This document shows positions 56,038-64,000 of a stretch of DNA of 64,000 nucleotides, in pieces. Each line of letters opens with the position of its first letter. Position 1 is the stretch's first letter. The notes under the pieces are model-generated. The model was not told the origin of the DNA. It searched no databases and was given only the letters and a program-made list of their open reading frames with translations. The position numbers and the translations under genes were made by a program. This stretch comes from an uncultured Metabacillus sp. (GTDB taxonomy: Bacteria; Bacillota; Bacilli; Bacillales; Bacillaceae). The stretch lies in the NCBI RefSeq assembly GCF_947503125.1, contig NZ_CANNCR010000017.1:1-64000 (forward strand). Reading direction: 5' to 3'.

Positions 56038-58165
56038 CATCGAAACCAAGGCAAATCGTAAACCCGTCGATTATAGTGATACACAGCTGCTAAAGAGGAT
56101 GCTTTCCTTTGCGAAGCCTTATTGGAAACGAATTTTTCTTGCGATTTTGTTAACCGTATTTATTGTTATCACCAGTTTAGCGCAGCCATATATCGTTAAA
56201 GTGGCAATAGATTCATATATTAATGGCATTTATTCACCAATGATAGCAATGGAAGCATCAAGTGCGGACCGTATGAAGGAACAACTGCAGGAGCAAAAGA
56301 TATCTTTTAAGGAAACCGCCTTGTTTGAAGGGAAGATTTATTTAAGAATCAAAGAACCACTACCTGCAAACGAGTTACTCAAAGATGCACAAAAAACGGC
56401 CATTGTTTCCGTCGCCGGCAGCCACTACCTTGTTCATGGATGGAATAATGGACTTTCTGAGTTAGAAAACCATCAGCTAAATAAACAGGCAAATGAAATA
56501 ATGATCGACGGAAAGCTGTATTCAGTTAGCCAATTAAGCTCAAATGATATCGATCTTTTCCGAGGAAATGATTATCAAGGACTCATTCTGATGGGGATTC
56601 TTTATTTATCATTGATTATTGGAGCGGCTGTGCTTATGTATTATCAACATAATACGCTTCAATATACAGGGCAATCAATTATTTATGATATAAGACAAAC
56701 ACTTTTTAAACATCTTACGAAAATGCCGATTTCTTTCTATGGAAAGCATCCAATTGGAAGGTTAGTAACAAGGATTACCCATGACGTAGAGGCACTAAAT
56801 CAGTTATATTCTCAAGTGATCGTGAATTTACTCAAAGAAATCTTTATTCTTATTGGGATCGTTATGATTATGCTTCATATGAGTGTCAAGCTGACGCTTA
56901 TTAGTTTAATGTTAATTCCTGCTGTTACGCTTACAACTTTTTATTTTAAAACGGTGATGAGAAAGGCACAAAGATACATCCGCCTCATCCTTTCCAGACT
57001 TAACTCGTTTCTTGCCGAGAACCTTTCCGGCATGACAGTTATCCAGCTTTTTGCCAGGGAAGAGAAGCAATTGGAACAATTTAACAAATTAAATGATGAG
57101 CATTATCGGGCAGGTATGCGGCAAACGGTCCTTAATTCGATTTTCAATCCTTCCATCGGGCTTTTCGGGAATCTGTCGCTAGCACTTCTTGTTTGGTATG
57201 GAGGCAGAAATGTACTGGAAGGAGCAATAACCTTTGGAATTGTGTATGCGTTTACCCAATACGTAAGACAATTTTTTGAACCTTTACGTGGGTTAGCTGA
57301 CCACTTTAATCAAATCCAAGCAGCACTTGCTTCTGCTGAAAGAATCTTTGAAACGCTTGACACAGAACCAACGATTTTAAATCCGATACAGCCAAAATCA
57401 TTCGGACAAAGGGTATCCGGTAAGATTGAGTTCCAGCATGTTTCATTTGCCTATAAAGAAGATGAATGGGTACTGAATGATATTGATTTCGTCATTCATC
57501 CGGGGGAAACGGTCGGAATTATTGGAGCAACCGGTGCCGGTAAAAGCTCGATTATTCAGTTGATCAATCGGTTTTATGATATTCAAAAGGGTAAAATCAC
57601 ACTTGATGGTGTCGATATTAAAGATGTACAGCTTTCAGAGCTAAGAAAGCATATTGGCATCATTCAACAGGATAGCTTTGTATTCTCTGGCACCGTTTTA
57701 GATAATATCAGGCTCAATAACCGGAAGATCAGTGATGAGGAAATAATCGAAGCAGCAAAAGCAGTTAACATTGATTCCTTTTTCAGGTCGCTGCCACAGG
57801 AGTATAAGACCATGCTTGGTGAACAGGGCACAGTCTTATCAACGGGCCAAAATCAGCTTCTCTCCTTTTTACGAGCGATTATCGCGGATCCGGATGTGTT
57901 AATCCTTGATGAAGCAACCGCTAATATTGATTCGGAAACCGAAGCTGTCATCCAGCAAACGTTAAAAAAGATTTCAAAAAACCGTACGACGATTATCATT
58001 GCCCATCGCCTTTCAACGATTCAGCATGCAGATAAGATTATTGTGTTAAAGAAAGGCAAGATAATCGAAATGGGCAATCATCAGGAATTATTAAGAAACA
58101 AAAAGGATTATTACCAACTATGCAGGAGCCAAGGAAAATCGTCTCTAGCAAAAGTGAACGCATAA
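56000..58165 (+). CDS. ABC exporter half-transporter, BmrD/YheH-like
   Basis: 721 residues. Membrane domain, then ATPase with Walker A IGATGAGKSS (near 509), signature LSTGQNQLLSFLRAI (Thr for Gly, near 612) and Walker B VLILDEATANID with the catalytic Glu. About 120 extra residues between helix 1 and helix 2 (roughly 75-195) form an extracellular domain as in BmrD. The start is open: ATG 56000 has no ribosome site, whereas AAAGGAGGAGG lies 7 nt before an ATC at 56039 in the same frame. The pair matches BmrCD, with one degenerate and one canonical ATP site. Confidence 0.85.
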   Translation: MNERSELKGGGVSIETKANRKPVDYSDTQLLKRMLSFAKPYWKRIFLAILLTVFIVITSLAQPYIVKVAIDSYINGIYSPMIAMEASSADRMKEQLQEQKISFKETALFEGKIYLRIKEPLPANELLKDAQKTAIVSVAGSHYLVHGWNNGLSELENHQLNKQANEIMIDGKLYSVSQLSSNDIDLFRGNDYQGLILMGILYLSLIIGAAVLMYYQHNTLQYTGQSIIYDIRQTLFKHLTKMPISFYGKHPIGRLVTRITHDVEALNQLYSQVIVNLLKEIFILIGIVMIMLHMSVKLTLISLMLIPAVTLTTFYFKTVMRKAQRYIRLILSRLNSFLAENLSGMTVIQLFAREEKQLEQFNKLNDEHYRAGMRQTVLNSIFNPSIGLFGNLSLALLVWYGGRNVLEGAITFGIVYAFTQYVRQFFEPLRGLADHFNQIQAALASAERIFETLDTEPTILNPIQPKSFGQRVSGKIEFQHVSFAYKEDEWVLNDIDFVIHPGETVGIIGATGAGKSSIIQLINRFYDIQKGKITLDGVDIKDVQLSELRKHIGIIQQDSFVFSGTVLDNIRLNNRKISDEEIIEAAKAVNIDSFFRSLPQEYKTMLGEQGTVLSTGQNQLLSFLRAIIADPDVLILDEATANIDSETEAVIQQTLKKISKNRTTIIIAHRLSTIQHADKIIVLKKGKIIEMGNHQELLRNKKDYYQLCRSQGKSSLAKVNA

Positions 58166-58222
58166 AGAAAAATGAAATGGAACTTTCTCTGCTAAAGAGG
58201 AGGTTCTGTTTCATTTTCTTTT
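58166..58222. terminator. Terminator between the exporter and the AraC gene
   Basis: AGAAAAATGAAATGGAAC pairs with GTTCTGTTTCATTTTCT around a loop that itself holds CTCT/AGAG. T-rich on the plus strand; can act both ways. Confidence 0.8.
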
Positions 58223-58279
58223 ATTTTCAAAGTAGATAGAGCAGTAACTTCTGTTGAAAGTCTCAACACTTTATGTATG

Positions 58280-59146
58280 CTATTTCGGTACGGTATCAGG
58301 TATGAGCTTATGATCATCACAAAACTGGGATGGCGATACCCCAACGATCCTTTTAAAAGTTCTGCTAAAATAAAGCTCATCTGCGTACCCGACGGTCTGG
58401 CTCACTTCTTTAATGCGGATATCAGAAAGGACAAGCAGCTCTTTTGCCCGATCAATACGCAAGTGTGTTAAGTAATCGATCGGACTTAAGCCGATGTATT
58501 TTTTGAATAATCGTGAGTAATGGCTTGTACTTAATCCAGCAATATTTGCTAAGTCGGATAAGGTGATTGGGTTTTTGTAGTGATCAACCATATATTCAAT
58601 CGTTCCTTCAATCGCTTTTTTGCTGTCACCAGAGATCGTTTGTGAGCGAAAATCCTGGGCAATCGTTAATAGCAGCTCCTGAAGCAGCAGCTTTTTCTGA
58701 AAGGTGACAGCTGCCCCCCGTCTTTTTGATAACGAATTGAGTTGATCTAATAATAAGATGATAGCTGAACTATTTGTCATGGTATAGACCCCGCTAAGCG
58801 GAAATGTAACATCTTTTGCCTGTTTAAAATGCCACATGCCCTTTTCCTCAAAGGCCAACGCATAAGAAAACCGGACAAAATAAAATTCAAGGGCATGATT
58901 TCTGAAAGCTTTTTTATCGCATATCATCTCAGGTGTAAAGAAAATCAGTTTTCCTGGACCAAGCTTCGTTCGCTTACCATTTAAAACCACTTCCCCTTTT
59001 CCTTTCGTGATAAACCAAAGGGAATGATGCTGTGGCTTCGTTCCTTGTCTGCTCCAGCCAGGAGGACATGTTTTATAACCGGTTAACAGCAGTGAAAACG
59101 TGAGCTTGTTTAAAGTGGAAGTTAAACCGCACAGCTTCTTACACAA
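58280..59146 (-). CDS. AraC-family regulator of the pectin genes
   Basis: 288 residues: N-terminal cupin (HHSLWFITKGKGEVVLNG, KLGPGKLIFFTP) and C-terminal AraC double HTH with ITLSDLANIAGLSTSHYSRLFKKYIG and VGYADELYFSRTFKRIVG-VSPSQF. Start TTG 59146 with GGGTGAG upstream. Divergent from the secreted pectinase gene, which suggests it regulates that gene in response to a pectin breakdown product. The ligand is not visible. Confidence 0.85.
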   Translation of the reverse strand: MCKKLCGLTSTLNKLTFSLLLTGYKTCPPGWSRQGTKPQHHSLWFITKGKGEVVLNGKRTKLGPGKLIFFTPEMICDKKAFRNHALEFYFVRFSYALAFEEKGMWHFKQAKDVTFPLSGVYTMTNSSAIILLLDQLNSLSKRRGAAVTFQKKLLLQELLLTIAQDFRSQTISGDSKKAIEGTIEYMVDHYKNPITLSDLANIAGLSTSHYSRLFKKYIGLSPIDYLTHLRIDRAKELLVLSDIRIKEVSQTVGYADELYFSRTFKRIVGVSPSQFCDDHKLIPDTVPK

Positions 59147-59405
59147 AAGGAACTCACCCTTTTCTAATAGATTCTTAACTAACTATAATCATACGCTTAG
59201 TGAAAAGAAAATAGTACAATCATGCTCACGATTTCTAGCTAAATTAACCAACATGGTCTGGGCTAAAGGTCATAATCAATCTTTTGGTTTATGCTCATGA
59301 GCTTTCATTATTTAAAAATAGCAGGCCAATCTCCCTATCTCTTAAAAATTGATTATATTTTTCATGTAAACCCTTCCATTATAATCAACATGCAAGAAAA
59401 AATCG

Positions 59406-62400
59406 ATGAAGGGAAGGATGCGTTTGAGAAAGTGGAAAGGGTTTCGAAAGGGGTTACTAATTACAATAATACTTTTACTAACAGTTACACCAGGTTTTGG
59501 AGTTTTTCAAAATGAAAGGGCTTACGCAGAAGGAGAGACTCAAGAATTCGATGCTATTTATGAAGCAGAAGATGCAGTGATTAAGGATGCGATCATTGAT
59601 TCCCAACACCCTGGATATACAGGAGCGGGGTTTGTTGATTACAAGCCGAATGCTCCGGGCGGGACGATTACATGGACTGTAGCAGATGTCCCTGTTGCAG
59701 GTGAGTACACGTTAGAATTTCGCTATGCCAATGGTGCGGCTGAAAATCGGCCGGCAGAAATTATGGTAAATAATCAAGTCGCAGAACAAGAACTTGCCTT
59801 TCCTTCAACAGGAGAATGGACCGCTTGGAAAACAGCGGCAACTAAAGCAAATCTTCAAGCTGGAGAAAATATTATTATTGCAACAGGTGCAGGGGGAAGC
59901 GGAGGAGCCAACATTGACCACCTGCGGATACATAATAAGGTGTTGGACCAAGAGCCTGAAGGACCCCAGCCGGTAGAGGTAAAAGAAGTTGCGATGGAAG
60001 AGCTAGTGGATGGAGTAACCTTAAAAAAATTAAAAACAGAAGGAATTCTATCATCAGATCAGCATAATAAGAAGCAAGAAATGACGCGCTTGGAATTTTT
60101 CGCTCATATAAATAACGTCATGGGTTTCTACCCGGAACATGTCTATATAAATATCGAGGCAAAAGGCACTGTATGGGAAGTGTCTAAAGAGAAATGGTGG
60201 AGCTATGTAGTTGAGACTGCTAAACAAGAAGGCTATGTAACGGCAGATAAAGCTGGCGCCATTCATCCTGATGCCCATATCACTCGCAGAGCAGCAGCAG
60301 AAATCATTGCAGAGGTGTTAGATTTGCAGCCGGGTAATAGCACAAATGACTCAGCTGAGAAAAGTAAAGCAGCTGTTGGAGCTGTTGTCTCAAATGGCTA
60401 TATGTCAAGTAAACCCGGATTTGGTAAGAACGATTATGTAACTCTAGGAGAAGCTGAAGCCATTTTTAATAAAATAGCCGCTGAAATCAATCATCAAGCA
60501 AAACAGGTTCATGTTGTAAGTGCACAAGCGGTTACCGATAAGCATGTGGCTGTGTTGCTAAACGGCTCCTTTGATGAATTTGATGTGAAAGCATTGGCAT
60601 TAAAGGCGGCAACCGGAAGCTTTAAAACCTTGAACCCTGAATTTCAAGATATGTACCCAACACGGGCGGCGGTTGGAGAAAATGCATTTGGCGATACGGT
60701 TGTGATCTATGAATTGCAAGAGGCATTAGAAGCGGGGAAAGTGGTTCGAACAGAGGAAGATACATTCTCTGGAGACTTAAATGAAATGAAAAAGCAGGCT
60801 GATCATCTTGTATCCTGGCAAATGGATCATGGCGGTTGGACAAAGAGCATGGATAATGAGTACAGCCGTCCTTGGGATGGAAAAGAAAAACGCTCTAAAC
60901 AATTAGGACCTAATGGCGAAGAAATTGGGACAATTGATAATCAAGCAACAATTAAGGAAATCCGCTTTCTATCACAAGTATATCGGGAAACAAAGGATGA
61001 AAAGCTGAAAGAAAGTATATTAAAAGGCATTGACTTTTTATTAACGATGCAAGTTGAAACAGGTGGATGGCCGCAGGTGTACCCGAAGCGTACCGAATCC
61101 CTTGAAGACTCTGTCTATTATTCTAACTATGTCACCTTTAATGATAATGCGATGATCAATGTTTTAGAGCTGTTCGATGATTTAGTAAAGGATGCATACC
61201 CGTTTGATCAAGGCTTCTTAACTACAGAGAAGAAGCAAAAACTTCAAAAGGCAATGGATAAAGGGATTGAGTATATTTTAAAATCGCAAATTGAAGTGGA
61301 TGGAAAGCTGACAGCATGGTGTGCCCAGCATGACCCTGTTACGTATGAACCACAGCATGCAAGGTCCTATGAGCATCCTTCGATTTCAGGCAGTGAATCA
61401 GTAGGAATTGTAAGATTCCTTATGTCACGCCCGAACCAAACACCAGAAATTCAAAAAGCGATTCTTGGGGCGCTGCAATGGTTTGATGAAGTAAAGCTGG
61501 AGGGAATTCGCTATGTAAGCGGTGATCCTAATGGGATTTATTTTGTAGAGGATCCAAACTCGGTTACCTGGTATAGATTTTATGAAATTGGGACAAATAA
61601 ACCAATATTCTCTGGCAGAGATGGGGTCATCAAACATACAATTCAGGAAATTGAACAAGAGCGTCGTGATGGCTACTCATGGGGAGGCAGCTATGCAAAA
61701 AAACTGCTTGAAATAGCGAAATCTACCGGTTATTTTGAACAGCATGTTTATGTAGAGGTCTTGCCAAATGAATTGGCAGACAAATATGGCAGAGAGCTAG
61801 CAGAAGGAGAGTTAATCAGAGTGGGGGATGCTACAGAAGAATTAAAGGAACTGTCAGTGAAATTGATTGTATCACAGGATGGGAATGGTGATTACAAAAC
61901 CGTTCAAGCAGCGGTTGATACTGTGCCAGCTAATAACCCGCAGCCTGTAGAAATTTTTGTGAAAAACGGAGTGTATAAAGAAGTAATCAAAGTGCCTGCT
62001 GATAAGCCGTTTATCAGTTTAGTTGGCGAAAGTGCAAAGAAAACAATTTTGACGTACGATAACTATGCGAAAAAACAAAGACCAGAAGGCGGCACATATG
62101 GAACAAGCGGTAGTGCAAGTGTGTTCATTTATGCGAATGATTTTACCGCAAAAAATCTCACAATGGAAAACTCCTTTGATGAGAGTTTAGTTGAGGGAGG
62201 CTCTCAGGCGGTTGCTGTCTATGCACGCGGCGAAAGACTTGCCTTTCACAATGTCCGCTTTATCGGAAATCAGGATACGCTATTAGCCCATTCAGGCACA
62301 CAATATTATCACCAATGCTATATTGAAGGAGATGTCGACTTTATTTTCGGCGGAGCTCGGGCGGTATTTGAAGATTGTGAGATCGTTTCAGTGGATCGTG

Positions 62401-62774
62401 GTTCATCAACGAATAATGGCTATATTACAGCTGCAAGCACAAACATCAGTGAACCATATGGCTTTCTCTTTCTAAATAGCCGGTTAAAAAGCGAGGCGGC
62501 AGATGGAACTGTCTACTTAGGACGTCCATGGCATCCTGGCGGTGACCCAAATGCGATTGCAAGTGTCGTCTTTAAAAACTGTGAACTTGGCGCACATATT
62601 CATGAAGAAGGATGGACAGATATGTCCGGATTCAGTGCAAAAGATGCCAGATTTTATGAATACCAAAATACAGGGCCAGGCGTCAATCTAGATCGACCGC
62701 AGTTAACCGATGAAGAGGCTAAGGAATATACGGTTGAGAATGTGTTGAAGGGCTGGAATCCGAAGAAATTTTAA
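59406..62774 (+). CDS. Secreted multidomain pectinase: CBM, SLH-like repeats, PL10 pectate lyase, CE8 pectinesterase
   Basis: 1122 residues. A basic start and hydrophobic stretch (LLITIILLLTVTPGFGVF) end in AYA, a Sec signal. Then a CBM35/6-like domain (about 43-180), three SLH-like segments (MTRLEFFAHINNVMGF, WWSYVVETAKQEGYVT...ITRRAAAEIIAEVLDL, AVVSNGYMSS...) from about 200 to 355, an Ig-like stretch to 435, PL10 pectate lyase (about 458-780; HLVSWQMDHGGWTKSMDNEY, TGGWPQVYP) and CE8 pectinesterase (about 819-1118; Gln933 in SQAVAVYA, Asp in GNQDTLLA and DFIFGGA, Arg in LGRPWHPGG). It would de-esterify and cleave pectin on the cell surface. The start could also be ATG 59418 or TTG 59424, whose ribosome site GGGAAGGA fits best. 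Confidence 0.88.
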   Translation: MKGRMRLRKWKGFRKGLLITIILLLTVTPGFGVFQNERAYAEGETQEFDAIYEAEDAVIKDAIIDSQHPGYTGAGFVDYKPNAPGGTITWTVADVPVAGEYTLEFRYANGAAENRPAEIMVNNQVAEQELAFPSTGEWTAWKTAATKANLQAGENIIIATGAGGSGGANIDHLRIHNKVLDQEPEGPQPVEVKEVAMEELVDGVTLKKLKTEGILSSDQHNKKQEMTRLEFFAHINNVMGFYPEHVYINIEAKGTVWEVSKEKWWSYVVETAKQEGYVTADKAGAIHPDAHITRRAAAEIIAEVLDLQPGNSTNDSAEKSKAAVGAVVSNGYMSSKPGFGKNDYVTLGEAEAIFNKIAAEINHQAKQVHVVSAQAVTDKHVAVLLNGSFDEFDVKALALKAATGSFKTLNPEFQDMYPTRAAVGENAFGDTVVIYELQEALEAGKVVRTEEDTFSGDLNEMKKQADHLVSWQMDHGGWTKSMDNEYSRPWDGKEKRSKQLGPNGEEIGTIDNQATIKEIRFLSQVYRETKDEKLKESILKGIDFLLTMQVETGGWPQVYPKRTESLEDSVYYSNYVTFNDNAMINVLELFDDLVKDAYPFDQGFLTTEKKQKLQKAMDKGIEYILKSQIEVDGKLTAWCAQHDPVTYEPQHARSYEHPSISGSESVGIVRFLMSRPNQTPEIQKAILGALQWFDEVKLEGIRYVSGDPNGIYFVEDPNSVTWYRFYEIGTNKPIFSGRDGVIKHTIQEIEQERRDGYSWGGSYAKKLLEIAKSTGYFEQHVYVEVLPNELADKYGRELAEGELIRVGDATEELKELSVKLIVSQDGNGDYKTVQAAVDTVPANNPQPVEIFVKNGVYKEVIKVPADKPFISLVGESAKKTILTYDNYAKKQRPEGGTYGTSGSASVFIYANDFTAKNLTMENSFDESLVEGGSQAVAVYARGERLAFHNVRFIGNQDTLLAHSGTQYYHQCYIEGDVDFIFGGARAVFEDCEIVSVDRGSSTNNGYITAASTNISEPYGFLFLNSRLKSEAADGTVYLGRPWHPGGDPNAIASVVFKNCELGAHIHEEGWTDMSGFSAKDARFYEYQNTGPGVNLDRPQLTDEEAKEYTVENVLKGWNPKKF

Positions 62775-62819
62775 GATTAAAACATAGAGTAAAGATACGA
62801 AATTGGTCATTCGTGAAAT

Positions 62820-62862
62820 AACCCTTAGCTCAAACTCCAAACTAGCTAAGGGTTATTTTTAT
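62820..62862 (+). terminator. Terminator of the pectinase gene
   Basis: AACCCTTAGCT pairs with AGCTAAGGGTT, followed by ATTTTTAT. It also lies between convergent genes. Confidence 0.85.
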
Positions 62863-62876
62863 ATAATACAATTCCT

Positions 62877-63668
62877 TTATATCGCAAACCCCTGCATTCT
62901 CAACCAGCTCCCACATAACTCAGTCCACTTTCCAACAACAGCATCATCGTCAGCCAAACCTAAACCATGACGTCCATTAGGAAAGACATGCAATTCAAAT
63001 GGAATCTTGTTTTTGCTTAACGATAGTGCGTATAGAAGACTATTTTCAACAGGTACTGCAGCATCATCAGCTGTATGCCACAGGAATGTAGGGGGGGTGG
63101 CTGCAGAAACGTTATTTTCACTAGATAACGAGACTCGAAGCTCATGTGTTGGATTTTCCCCTAGAAGGTTGTGGACAGAGCCTTCATGGAAGTAATTTGT
63201 GAATGATATAACAGGATAACAAAGAATTGCTAAGTCTGGGCGACAGTTTTCATAGTCAATAGAATCACTGGCTTCCAAGCCTTCTATATCAAAAATGGTT
63301 GATGCGGTCGAAGCTAAATGCCCGCCTGCTGAAAATCCTAAAATGCCAATCTTTTGTTGATCAAGATTCCATTCCTCGGCATGATGTCGAACATATCGAA
63401 TGGCACGCTGAGCATCTGCCAGCGGGGCCGGGTGTCTAAAAGGCGATACTCGATAGTGTAGAACAAAAGCCGTTATTCCAAGGCTGTTTAGCCATTTTGC
63501 AACAGGCTCACCTTCATGAAGTGCCCGATTTTGATAGCCGCCTCCTGGAAAAACGATGATTGCACCATGCTTTTCATTCCTTTCTGCAAAATAGGGTGTA
63601 AGAGTCGGTGAATAATCCTGGTTAGCTTCCTGAAAAGGTGCTCCATTAGGCCATAATAACTGAGTCAT
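62877..63668 (-). CDS. Alpha/beta-hydrolase esterase (acetylesterase-like)
   Basis: 263 residues, no signal peptide. Oxyanion loop FPGGGYQNRALHEGEP, nucleophile GFSAGGH (Ser near 115), catalytic Asp in HTADDAAVPVENS and His in NGRHGLGL complete the triad. This is the carbohydrate acetyl-esterase-like group (BD-FAE/acetylxylan esterase style). With pectinase and KdgF genes next to it, removing acetyl groups from pectin oligosaccharides is likely. AAGGGGGAT precedes ATG 63668. Confidence 0.78.
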   Translation of the reverse strand: MTQLLWPNGAPFQEANQDYSPTLTPYFAERNEKHGAIIVFPGGGYQNRALHEGEPVAKWLNSLGITAFVLHYRVSPFRHPAPLADAQRAIRYVRHHAEEWNLDQQKIGILGFSAGGHLASTASTIFDIEGLEASDSIDYENCRPDLAILCYPVISFTNYFHEGSVHNLLGENPTHELRVSLSSENNVSAATPPTFLWHTADDAAVPVENSLLYALSLSKNKIPFELHVFPNGRHGLGLADDDAVVGKWTELCGSWLRMQGFAI

Positions 63669-63806
63669 GTAATATCCCCCTTAAAGGTTCGTTTTTCATT
63701 CGGATCGATAACCTTCTATTCTATCATTTTAGTAAAACTCACTATCTTTTCGGAAAAAACGGAATTGACTTTTTCTTAAAGACATAAATGATAAATATAA
63801 TTATGC

Positions 63807-63838
63807 TATAGTAATAGAGAAGTATGCAAGCGTTAACA
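63807..63838 (+). promoter_or_regulatory. cre site and -10 element of the kdgF-like gene
   Basis: TGCAAGCGTTAACA at 63825-63838 fits the CcpA cre consensus TGNAARCGNWWWCA at every position. A TATAGT -10-like element is at 63807-63812, so CcpA bound here would block elongation. No good -35 was found. Confidence 0.65.
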
Positions 63839-63862
63839 TGATCTTACATAGGAGGAAACGTA

Positions 63863-64000
63863 ATGAGTAATATAGGAAAATGGGAGTCAGCAGAACCTGG
63901 TGTGAAGCGAAAGATTTTTCAGCCTGGAGAAGGCTTAATGATGATGGAGGTACAATTTGAAAAAGGGGCTGAAGGCTATGAGCATAGCCATATTCATGAA
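63863..64000 (+). CDS. Cupin protein, KdgF-like (incomplete at window end)
   Basis: The first 46 residues of a small cupin: MSNIGKWESAEPGVKRKIF then QPGEGLMMMEVQFEKGAEG and HSHIHE, which holds two of the metal His residues. This resembles KdgF, the enzyme that converts 4,5-unsaturated galacturonate from pectin lyases to a linear keto sugar. AGGAGG is 8 nt before ATG 63863. It continues beyond the window; the KdgF call rests on this part and on its pectin neighbours. Confidence 0.7.
   Translation, partial: MSNIGKWESAEPGVKRKIFQPGEGLMMMEVQFEKGAEGYEHSHIHE

Noticed and set aside
58277-58471. 64-residue plus-strand frame over the end of the AraC gene
   Set aside because: Complement of the AraC HTH coding region, no start signal.
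59291-59515. 74-residue frame upstream of and overlapping the pectinase start
   Set aside because: No convincing ribosome site, overlaps the signal peptide region of a strong gene in another frame.

Overview
The window reads as low-GC Firmicute chromosome, most likely Bacillus in the broad sense. Evidence: strong AGGAGG-type ribosome binding sites with frequent TTG and GTG starts, a B. subtilis-type bioW-A-F-D-bioI biotin operon, a DesK/DesR fatty-acid desaturase system, a B. subtilis-like iol cluster, YesM/YesN two-component pairs, and dispersed intergenic repeats typical of Bacillaceae. I saw no rRNA, tRNA, CRISPR array, insertion sequence, phage or plasmid gene. Most of it is a catabolic region for plant-derived carbohydrates.

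Layout. (1) 1-6.4 kb: two Gfo/Idh dehydrogenases, a frameshifted TIM-barrel lyase/hydratase, a polyol-type MFS permease and a ROK glucokinase, best explained as an oxidation-elimination-hydration-reduction route for levoglucosan or a related anhydrosugar/glucoside. (2) 6.4-7.1 kb: no intact gene, but remains of a GH42 beta-galactosidase. (3) 7.1-20.9 kb: rhamnoside utilisation: an AraC regulator, a compact GH78 protein, a GPH symporter, a YesM/YesN pair, a three-gene ABC importer and a full-length GH78 alpha-L-rhamnosidase. (4) 20.9-22.3 kb: a class III aminotransferase. (5) 22.5-38.0 kb: myo-inositol catabolism: iolR, a tautomerase-like gene, iolBCDEG and iolJ, two tandem LacI paralogues, iolA, an MFS gene and iolH. 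(6) 38.0-40.9 kb, minus strand: des-desK-desR. (7) 41.1-47.7 kb: a sugar-binding lipoprotein with YesM/YesN, then L-rhamnose mutarotase and a sugar permease. (8) 47.9-53.2 kb: biotin operon without bioB, under a BirA-type operator. (9) 53.3-58.2 kb: a uronate-dehydrogenase-like SDR and a BmrCD-like heterodimeric ABC exporter. (10) 58.3-64 kb: pectin use: an AraC regulator, a secreted CBM/SLH-like/PL10/CE8 protein, an esterase, and a KdgF-like cupin cut by the window end.

The genes fit together as a plant cell-wall and soil-sugar island. The surface pectinase and rhamnosidases release galacturonate and rhamnose, two membrane sensor systems probably detect rhamnose-containing sugars, and inositol and anhydrosugar modules feed central metabolism. 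Regulatory DNA is unusually readable: ATCGAT-centred operators recur at iol promoters and beside the LacI twins; a TAAAACGGACA motif with about 21-bp direct repeats is shared by the two units flanking the first YesM/YesN pair; and cre-like sites suggest carbon catabolite control.
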